Origin: Bacilli bacterium | GTDB lineage: Bacteria > Bacillota_I > Bacilli_A > RF39 > UBA660 | Reading direction: 5' to 3' | DNA length: 64,000 bases | Assembly (NCBI GenBank): GCA_017405445.1 | Contig: JAFRAK010000011.1 | Location: 1 to 64,000 of the forward strand | Shown: positions 58,701 to 64,000 of the stretch, one piece after another | Numbering within the stretch: the first letter of the stretch is position 1 | Layout of the letters: every line of letters starts with the position of its first letter | Notes under the pieces: generated by a model | Database searches by the model: none | Told to the model about the DNA's origin: nothing | What the model saw: the letters and a program-made list of their open reading frames with translations, nothing else | Made by a program: the position numbers and the translations under genes

Positions 58701-60447
58701 AATTAGTTTCTATATAATTACTAATATATATTTTATTCTTAAAGTTTGCTACATTCTTAACATTATATATACCAAAAGTAAAAGAAGTTAGGTCAGTAAC
58801 TTCAATTTCTTCCATATAATCTGGAGCATTATCAAAATAAATATATTCAGTATCTATATCAAATAGATTCCAACTTCTAGCAACAACTTGTCCTTCAGCA
58901 GAATGTAAATACCCTAATTGAAATCTCTTATAATTATATTCTTCTTTATAAATAGCTTTATCTACTCTAAGTACAATACCATCTGAAGAATTTTGACTTA
59001 AATCAACATAAGTTAAAGTACCTTGAACTGTATTTATACTCTTATGTGAAGCAGTAAATATACATCTACTTGCAGGAATCCATGATGTATAATTATTTTT
59101 AGATATTTCATATCTAATAAAGAATTGATATACACCAGCACTTATAGTAGCAGAATAATAGCCACTAAAAGAAAGATTTATTATATTAATATGAGGAATT
59201 TGTGTATAGCTATATTCGTTATCTAATGTAGAAGATTTATCTAAATTAATAGATTTAAACGGAATTAGAATATTATCATTTGCATATTCTCCAAAAGATA
59301 ATATAGTATCGCCTTTTAAAGTTAAATTACATACACCTGTAATTTCTCCATCAGAACTATTCCAATTACAATTACAAGGAGTTAATTTTTTAGAAAGTTC
59401 ATCATATTTTAATATAAGAGAAATATCAAACTCTTTATCATATACAAATAAATAAAAACAAGTGTTATTTGAGATAACACCTTTAATATCATAATCATCT
59501 ATTTGTAATAACTTTTCTAATAGTTTATTAAGACTATCTATTTCTTTATTAGCTTCTTCTCTTTTATTGTTATAAAGTTTATATAAATTTCTAAAAGAAT
59601 CAGAATCTCTACTTATATTATGAGTACGTTCCCATAATTCTAACAATTCATTAATTCTAGTTATATGATGAAAAAGAAAATAATAAATATATACAAGAAG
59701 ATATTTATCAATATAATATTTTGTAGAATTATCCACTTCTACTTGTTTATACAAGAGGTCTATGTCTATAAAATGTTCATTAAAGAAAGTATTATTTTCA
59801 ATCTTTATCTCATTAATTATATCCTCATAATCTCCCGTAATACCAATATTATCAACAATTTGATTTAACGCTCTATATCTGCTAGTATCAAAATATCCAT
59901 ATTCTTTACTATATAGTTCATAATAAGGTAAAATAGAAATAGGAAATAAAAGTTTATCATTACTAGTACCTTTTATCTCATTAATATAATTAAGTAATCC
60001 TTCTTTTGTTGTTATGGTTGTTTTATCAAGAAGACAATCAGCTGAAGTATCACCAGCAAAACCTGGGTCTTTAAGTATAAGAAAATCATTCTCTTCGTCA
60101 AACATATATTCTATAGTGTCAGTACCAACAACATCAGAAAGAATAAAATCATTATTAGTTACATAATCTATAACTACTTGTTTTCTACTATTAGTATCTT
60201 CTTGAACTATTCTTTCAATTTCTGCTCTATACTTTTCTACTTCTTGATTTAATTCAGCTTTTCTATTAGTTATATATCTAACACAATCAGTTCTTATTTT
60301 TTCTTTTATATCAATATCTAGTACTCCAGTATCAGGAGCTATACTTCCATCTTTAAGTACTTTTATATTTTTAGCACATATAAGACTATAAGGCTCCGCA
60401 AGTTGAGGAGCTTTATTTAAATCGAGAACAGGAGATATTTTACTCAT
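55765..60447 (-). CDS. large tail/nozzle protein
   Basis: A 1560-residue protein whose start MSKISPVLDLNKAPQLAEPY then SLICAKNIKVLKDGSIAPDT resembles the opening of P22 gp10 / T7 gp12-type tail nozzle proteins (N-terminal strand then an uninterrupted beta-propeller-like body). The middle and C-terminal parts are beta-rich with repeated Y/N/D blocks and a segment ELGFGGLRQKHHHVTSEDNY. It follows the ring-type genes in the order found in crAss-like phages, where this slot is a tail tube or muzzle protein. A hub role is equally possible. Confidence 0.55.
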   Translation of the reverse strand: MSKISPVLDLNKAPQLAEPYSLICAKNIKVLKDGSIAPDTGVLDIDIKEKIRTDCVRYITNRKAELNQEVEKYRAEIERIVQEDTNSRKQVVIDYVTNNDFILSDVVGTDTIEYMFDEENDFLILKDPGFAGDTSADCLLDKTTITTKEGLLNYINEIKGTSNDKLLFPISILPYYELYSKEYGYFDTSRYRALNQIVDNIGITGDYEDIINEIKIENNTFFNEHFIDIDLLYKQVEVDNSTKYYIDKYLLVYIYYFLFHHITRINELLELWERTHNISRDSDSFRNLYKLYNNKREEANKEIDSLNKLLEKLLQIDDYDIKGVISNNTCFYLFVYDKEFDISLILKYDELSKKLTPCNCNWNSSDGEITGVCNLTLKGDTILSFGEYANDNILIPFKSINLDKSSTLDNEYSYTQIPHINIINLSFSGYYSATISAGVYQFFIRYEISKNNYTSWIPASRCIFTASHKSINTVQGTLTYVDLSQNSSDGIVLRVDKAIYKEEYNYKRFQLGYLHSAEGQVVARSWNLFDIDTEYIYFDNAPDYMEEIEVTDLTSFTFGIYNVKNVANFKNKIYISNYIETNFNPDSLCEYAASVGYNIKGVRYGKSISYKNTHYCNYIESGNDFIIDKIGGSELSDLLANIINNDITAGFELVQNSDPISSEYDKARGLRYTLEYLQTKADYYIPTENINRALNSYEYKIEIFGYDITQGETANIPVVKEEFVIQGYFTDPYTSLINNIQYRTKYIKSFIKSDDNLNGSINVVDGNNNYKLSYILIYSNYHAFKLKYEVDIWKFKVLDNSLTNKTLIPYQHYNFYIHFVKNTGEITNGYKIGNTAEIDDYKKYDESGYHTEGTSYTNKRILYPTFAFTRALPDGYCACFISIYHVKNKVLDVIGNGKGTSNNYVDCLELDTLLEGALDNIPVKLNNTDYTGKYYPSSYPDNFETFGASGNLEIDSGDDNIHLSKDGAYVILPFEANINNILVTKLTPYIVPTIDNINYIYDNYIDLDTNGYLCSVTKPTANEYNTYISNTDFYQKTQVDGEGQDKYINLLPITSNDTRYSHKSTNVHEIYSNYNLDYLSLTITLYPKIVDIKKNDVEEDSSSSNSYDNNRYKLLTSVDSANLSSIYTLDSRFYNFTKKMYDIYRNDVKVKFDNTIRSSELYSDEEDVRIYKFNATDYYNCPTDKGIIINLKAAGNIMLVHTQSSMYRFTGNNSLSSNGGEEVSLQETDIFDTGITQLFGSELGFGGLRQKHHHVTSEDNYMFYDADSNNFYIIKNQGDFKCISDNIRKLLDHDNVVDVKFASDYYNDRVFVYVQFEDNTFVTLSYNIRTKSFVSLHDFVFKTSFNTKTRCYFIDSNNNIYVKSLIFESTDDFYSLAAYSNIYPAFTDIAISYSRPYIDVVIPNEYEQIKTLNYINWMSKQITKFVRDINVTGDDAIRAYNIAEEDIDKYLPYAIQIYTNETSTNIILLNPQTNIDTIDKINRVLYSNILEKDKPNYYCGKWSFNWFRNVLNTKGYNNSDNKSLIYGNYIVVRFIFDYDINFKFENLNINYSKEYEKAIY

Positions 60448-60450
60448 AAC

Positions 60451-61197
60451 TTAACCTCTAGGTAAAAATGTCCAATTATAAAAGAAATTATTCCAACCAT
60501 CTTTAGCATTACCTATTTTAGATTTAACAGATGCTGCTGCTTTTGGTCTAAGAGTATTCCATTGAATATATGGATTAGTTACAGGATTGTTTGATTTCAA
60601 ATCATAAACAGCATGATGACTTCCTCTACTAAGATATTTAAAAAGAATATACCATGAAAGAGCTTCTAAAAGAAGACCATCATCATAAATATAAGGACAT
60701 TCACAATCATAATAATCATCATGATATGTAGCAACTTCATAACTTTCTACTTCAATTTTATCTGTATCAAAATTAAGTTCTATACAATTACCATTAAGAA
60801 CAAAATTTCTACCAGAAGGATTAACTATATTTGCTACTTGAACAGTTTCCCATCCATTTTTAGCAGAAGAGTCAGTTATACCAATTAGCTCCCCCGTAGA
60901 AGAAAGTGTAGATTGTCTACATCCACATTCTTTTTCTCTATTATAAACAGGTATTTCATTACCATTAGAATCAAACACTTTAAGTTCTGTAGCATTAAGT
61001 TCACAAGGAAATTGTGCAATCTTATCTGAAACTTCAAGTTCTCTACGTTTACGTTCCATAGGAAGAACTTTCATTTGAGATAAAGCATCTATAACCCATG
61101 CAGCAACTCTAGGAATCCAATCACTTTCACTAATATTAAAGTCATTGTCAACTTTTCCTATTAGCCTTTGGAGTTTTAACTGATTGTTGACCTTCAT
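60451..61197 (-). CDS. crAss-like connector/ring-type structural protein
   Basis: A 248-residue protein. WIPRVAAWVIDALSQMKVLP near residue 28 and the later YDDGLLLEALSWYILFKYLS are like the helical parts of head-tail adaptor or ring proteins. CGCRQ and DCECPYIYDD add four Cys in the middle that could bind a metal. A GC-rich repeat copy is translated as SSTGELIG. It overlaps the 317-aa gene by 50 nt. Structural role inferred from its place between connector-type and tail genes. Confidence 0.6.
   Translation of the reverse strand: MKVNNQLKLQRLIGKVDNDFNISESDWIPRVAAWVIDALSQMKVLPMERKRRELEVSDKIAQFPCELNATELKVFDSNGNEIPVYNREKECGCRQSTLSSTGELIGITDSSAKNGWETVQVANIVNPSGRNFVLNGNCIELNFDTDKIEVESYEVATYHDDYYDCECPYIYDDGLLLEALSWYILFKYLSRGSHHAVYDLKSNNPVTNPYIQWNTLRPKAAASVKSKIGNAKDGWNNFFYNWTFLPRG
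60886..60906 (+). repeat. dispersed GC-rich repeat, copy inside the connector-type gene
   Basis: AGCTCCCCCGTAGAAGAAAG, near-exact. The minus gene reads LSSTGELIG. Confidence 0.9.
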
Positions 61198-62101
61198 TTC
61201 TTATAAAATTTAAATATAATATATTATTAGCTTTAAGACACATAAAAAGTTTACGTCTTGGATTTATTTTAAGATTACATATTTTATTTAAATCTCCTCC
61301 ACATTCTTCTATTAAATCTTCATTTGTTTTACCTCCAAGAATAAGTCTATGACTATCTGTAACTTTAAATTGCATTTTAACTTCACCTTTTATTCTACAA
61401 TTTATAAGAGCAAATTCATAAACATATTCATCTTCTCTATACTTTCTATAATCTACTCCGTTATATTCTATTCCAACTCTAGCAGCATATTCAAATTCAT
61501 CTTGATTCCAAAGACGTTTACCTTCTTTAAGAAGTTTAGCTTTATTTTCTCTAGTAGCTTTAAAATCTAAAACTTTTCTTCCACCTTGAACAACTTTACA
61601 TCTATTAATACAAAGCCAACCTAACGGTTGTTCAAACATATAACCTTTACCTTCAACAATAAGTTGTCTACTAACTTCATTATAGAATTTTTCAAGAATA
61701 GCTTGATATTCAGTAACACTTAAATCTAATATTCTTTCCCATATATAAAGTTGATGCTTTTTATCTTTAAGTTCTTTTTGCAATCTAGCAAGTTTATAAA
61801 GTCTATATAAAGCATTAGTAGCAGTATAATTATGCTTTTTATTTATAAATAATCCTTTAGCATCATTATAAAATTTACCTATAGAATATTCATTATTATT
61901 AAATTCTTTATACTCTATAAGATTTATCTTATATGTTGTTTTATAATTATCTATATACGATTTAATTTCTGAATATAAAGCTTTTTCTTCTATAAGAAGT
62001 TTTTCATAGTCTTCAACTAATGCTTCATATTTTGGTCTAATAGCAGTATTTAGTGCTTTATAATAGACACGAAAGTTAGTTGGTATTTCTTTAATAGACA
62101 T
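61148..62101 (-). CDS. crAss-like structural protein, connector region
   Basis: A 317-residue protein. The N-terminal 130 residues are a long helical, charged segment (YEALVEDYEKLLIEEKALYS) and the C-terminal half is a mixed beta domain with basic patches (KINPRRKLFMCLKAN). A conserved-looking motif FKVTDSHRLILGGKTNEDL lies near residues 245-265. It is flanked by the 227-aa and 248-aa proteins, a trio that occurs as connector or ring proteins in crAss-like phages. No enzymatic motif. Confidence 0.6.
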   Translation of the reverse strand: MSIKEIPTNFRVYYKALNTAIRPKYEALVEDYEKLLIEEKALYSEIKSYIDNYKTTYKINLIEYKEFNNNEYSIGKFYNDAKGLFINKKHNYTATNALYRLYKLARLQKELKDKKHQLYIWERILDLSVTEYQAILEKFYNEVSRQLIVEGKGYMFEQPLGWLCINRCKVVQGGRKVLDFKATRENKAKLLKEGKRLWNQDEFEYAARVGIEYNGVDYRKYREDEYVYEFALINCRIKGEVKMQFKVTDSHRLILGGKTNEDLIEECGGDLNKICNLKINPRRKLFMCLKANNILYLNFIRNEGQQSVKTPKANRKS

Positions 62102-62104
62102 ATA

Positions 62105-62788
62105 TTAATATTTTATAGTGTTAGGAATTTCATCTGTTTCACGAGGATTATGAAGTAAATCTCTCTTGTATATAATTTCTTTAATTTGACCAATCATATC
62201 TTCACTAAGAATATATTCATTTTCATCAAGCCAAACTTTATCAATATCAGTTGTACCATTAGAAATAGCTATTTCATTTGGATGTTCAAATGCAGATTCT
62301 ATAATTATAGAATTAATATCAATAGATTTATTTTCAGGAGGAAATAAATAAATATATTCATTAATATAATCATAACACGGCATACCACAAAGTCCAGGAA
62401 CTGCAGTTCTAAACCTTGCGGAAGTTTCCTTAATAAAAGGAAATTCTCTGCTAGTAGCAAAACCAGCAGAGCTAACTCTATCAAAAGGAAGATTATTTGT
62501 TAATCTTACAGGTCTAGGAACTTTTTGAGTAGTTCTTTTAATTTTAGTAATATCCACATCTTCATAATCTTCAGGAAGTTGAATATCACCATCATTAACT
62601 GTAGTAAGAGTAACCTTAAAACGTTGAGTTAAAATCTTATCAACGTATCCATGATTTTCATAACTCCTACGAATAACTTCGTTACGTGTTTGAATAATAA
62701 GAAGTTTAATATTCTCACGTAGAGCATGATTATTTGGTTGTTTAACAGAGTGAGCAAGTTCACTAACTAGTTGTGCAATAGAAGCCAT
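62105..62788 (-). CDS. crAss-like ring/tail connector-type protein
   Basis: A 227-residue protein. An N-terminal helix (SIAQLVSELAHSVKQPN) precedes beta-rich segments; QRFKVTLTTVNDGDIQLPED and then AVPGLCGMPCYDYINEYIYL and FPPENKSIDINSII are typical of connector domains of tailed phages (T7 gp11 / P22 gp4-like). It is the first gene of the late operon after the promoter at 63155. The identification is by gene order and general features. Confidence 0.6.
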   Translation of the reverse strand: MASIAQLVSELAHSVKQPNNHALRENIKLLIIQTRNEVIRRSYENHGYVDKILTQRFKVTLTTVNDGDIQLPEDYEDVDITKIKRTTQKVPRPVRLTNNLPFDRVSSAGFATSREFPFIKETSARFRTAVPGLCGMPCYDYINEYIYLFPPENKSIDINSIIIESAFEHPNEIAISNGTTDIDKVWLDENEYILSEDMIGQIKEIIYKRDLLHNPRETDEIPNTIKY

Positions 62789-62812
62789 AATTTATTTATT
62801 GTTATTTACAAT

Positions 62813-62916
62813 AACTCCCCCGTAAAGAAGAATGTACTATATTACAACTAACTTTTCCTAACCACTAACCTAATTACTAACAAGTACACAACATACATTT
62901 CTTCTACGGGGGAGTT
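62813..62916. repeat. tail-to-tail pair of GC-rich repeats in the late leader
   Basis: AACTCCCCCGTAAAGAAGAA (62813-62832) faces ACATTTCTTCTACGGGGGAG (62895-62914), separated by about 60 nt. The two arms can pair into a stem of about 20 bp with a small bulge. The pair ends 25 nt upstream of the first late gene's ATG (62788) in the transcribed leader. Confidence 0.75.
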
Positions 62917-63154
62917 GATTTATATAATGTTTAACTGTATATTTTATATCATAAAAATTATTATCTTTAATATTTTAATTAATATAATTATAATTATTAA
63001 ATTAATATTTATTTTTATTATTAATAATATTATTTTTAATATTATAATTATATTTATTATTTTATTTATTTTTTTATTTATTCTAATATTACTGCGATGC
63101 ATTTTCACTAGTTGTCGATTAGCATTAGCAGCAACACTATCACCAGCATGAACA

Positions 63155-63185
63155 CAAAGATAGCGATTTTCTGCCAAACTCACAA
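63155..63185 (-). promoter_or_regulatory. host-type promoter of the late operon
   Basis: On the minus strand, TTG (63185-63183), 20 bp, TATCTTTG (63162-63155), followed by TGTTC. It fits the Bacteroides consensus. The first downstream gene starts at 62788, so the leader would be about 360 nt. Confidence 0.7.
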
Positions 63186-63222
63186 GGGTTGAGAAGTTAA
63201 ATAAACGTAATTTTACGAAAGT

Positions 63223-63615
63223 TTAACTTTTCAGCTTCATTACTATCTTTAACACTAGCATCTTCATAACCAAGAAACCTATAGTATATGCTGGAGCTTC
63301 TCCTTCATCATTAACTCTATATGCTTTTAGCATGGCTTGTTTTACATGTTCAGCTTCGTGAACAATTGTATTAATATAATCGTAATAGGTTTTATGTTTA
63401 TTAAATAATACTACACTAGTTTTATAATAAATACTTGTAATTGTAACTCCTTTAGCATAACCTTTAGACATATTATTATAAACATTATTTATTGTTTTAT
63501 TAGATATATCTATAGACTTTAAATCATTAACAATTACATCAAAAAAGTTATAGTTTACATTATAATAAACTATAACTTTCCAATAACCATCTATGTCAAT
63601 AGTTCTTTTAATCAT
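63223..63615 (-). CDS. small HExxH metallopeptidase-like protein
   Basis: A 130-residue protein. TIVHEAEHVKQAM gives HExxH at residues 86-90 and NDEGEAPAYTIGFL (about 102-115) supplies the Glu third ligand seen in small zinc peptidase families. After VMK the frame uses unusual G-ending codons (MLVLKIVMKLKS). The next frame (DASVKDSNEAEKLNFRKITF to a stop at 63197) uses this phage's normal codons, so a one-base frameshift may have changed the C-terminus. It overlaps the 124-aa gene by 4 nt. Function in virion or assembly is unknown. Confidence 0.6.
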   Translation of the reverse strand: MIKRTIDIDGYWKVIVYYNVNYNFFDVIVNDLKSIDISNKTINNVYNNMSKGYAKGVTITSIYYKTSVVLFNKHKTYYDYINTIVHEAEHVKQAMLKAYRVNDEGEAPAYTIGFLVMKMLVLKIVMKLKS

Positions 63616-63986
63616 ATAAAGTCATCCCAAGGAATAGGAATACCAAGCCATTTCATATCAGCAATCCAACGATTAAATGTAAGACCTTCTATACCATCTG
63701 GGTCATCAAGAGTATCTTTTATATACATTGCTAAATGTTGTTCATCTACAACACTTTTATTAAGATAATCGGCTTTACACATATTAGCAACATATACAGA
63801 ATCATAAAGCTTATTATTATCAATTTTAATATTATAATTCTGAAGTAAAGTTTTAACTTGTTCTCTATTCATAGGAACAAACTCTTTATCTTCATCAGTA
63901 TACATTTGACTAACAGCAAATTTACAAGCAGCTTTATTAAAATGAGGCCCATTATGACTTAGATATATAGCAAGGTCTTCAGGCAT
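63612..63986 (-). CDS. hypothetical late protein
   Basis: A 124-residue protein starting at ATG 63986. The frame stays open upstream to the window edge, so an earlier start cannot be excluded. It ends with MKWLGIPIPWDDFI. Mixed alpha/beta composition (NKAACKFAVSQMYTDEDKEF). It is coupled to the HExxH gene by ATGA. No family recognised. Confidence 0.6.
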   Translation of the reverse strand: MPEDLAIYLSHNGPHFNKAACKFAVSQMYTDEDKEFVPMNREQVKTLLQNYNIKIDNNKLYDSVYVANMCKADYLNKSVVDEQHLAMYIKDTLDDPDGIEGLTFNRWIADMKWLGIPIPWDDFI

Positions 63987-64000
63987 TGTTTCGTAAGCAG

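Larger units (their letters stand above)
62789..63196 (-). promoter_or_regulatory. late-operon leader region
   Basis: About 400 nt without a confident gene. From right to left it holds a host-type promoter, an extremely AT-rich stretch (about 62930-63095, almost only A and T) and an inverted pair of GC-rich repeats. A minus-strand reading of the AT-rich part is nearly all Ile/Lys/Asn and starts inside the promoter, so I do not call it a gene. The long leader would allow RNA-level control. Confidence 0.6.

Noticed and set aside
29683-62788. Plus-strand ORFs of 60-90 codons opposite the late genes
   Set aside because: They are shadows of the minus-strand genes: composition is the complement of their codons and they lack promoters or any recognisable feature.
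1017-62916. The dispersed GC-rich repeat as a CRISPR array
   Set aside because: Copies are kilobases apart, in both orientations, with no regular spacers and no cas genes.
62944-63183. Minus-strand ORF of 79 codons in the late leader
   Set aside because: It begins inside the promoter and most of it is Ile/Lys/Asn from almost pure AT sequence.
1-64000. Alternative genetic code (TAG or TGA reassigned), known in some crAss-like phages
   Set aside because: Intact genes end in TAG (primase, dut, the gene at 29233) and TGA, and the giant late genes contain no in-frame TAG or TGA.

Overview
The window looks like part of a crAss-like phage genome (order Crassvirales; hosts are Bacteroidota). The main evidence is: a very long late ORF (4719 aa) with the DxDxD motif typical of crAss-like virion RNA polymerases; early/replication genes on + and virion genes on -, converging on one strong terminator at 29.6 kb; a family B DNA polymerase, DnaG-like primase, ATP-dependent ligase, ThyX, dUTPase, Gp157-like and DUF932 genes; strongly AT-rich DNA; and promoters of the Bacteroides host type (TTG/TTTG, 18-20 bp spacer, TATCTTTG). 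TAA, TAG and TGA all end intact genes, so the standard bacterial code applies.

Layout. 0-6.6 kb: a 12-bp tandem array, many tiny genes (several broken by single-base indels or in-frame stops) and four tRNAs (Arg-UCU, Lys-UUU, Glu-UUC, Gln-UUG) that fit the A-rich codon use. 6.6-21.4 kb: replication and recombination. This holds an SF1 helicase split by one group I intron, a DNA polymerase split by two, an SF2-like protein, a RecT-like annealing protein, an SSB candidate, primase and ligase. 21.4-29.6 kb: an HNH homing endonuclease, small membrane proteins, ThyX, Gp157-like and DUF932 proteins, an operator/promoter-controlled winged-helix-like protein, dUTPase and a thioredoxin-like protein. 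29.7-63.2 kb on -: three head-tail connector/ring-type proteins, a 1560-aa tail protein, three internal (cargo) proteins, a 2356-aa protein with an HERLH metallopeptidase-like motif, and the 4719-aa RNA polymerase protein. A host-type promoter at 63.16 kb with a leader of about 360 nt seems to drive this block. The terminase, portal and major capsid genes are not in the window.

The least expected feature is a GC-rich repeat of about 20 bp (core GCTCCCCCGTAGAAGAAAT) present in about 23 copies. It occurs on both strands, between genes and inside genes, and is translated in five of its six frames. Two pairs form inverted repeats, at 27.03-27.09 kb and 62.81-62.92 kb. I know of no named element matching it. 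Other notable points: two sister group I introns with compensatory stem changes; intron insertion exactly at the catalytic Asp of DNA polymerase motif A; a cluster of small genes with one-base homopolymer frameshifts next to perfectly intact giant genes; an operator dyad array over a promoter at 27.3 kb; and two hairpins whose 5' arm starts on the stop codon.
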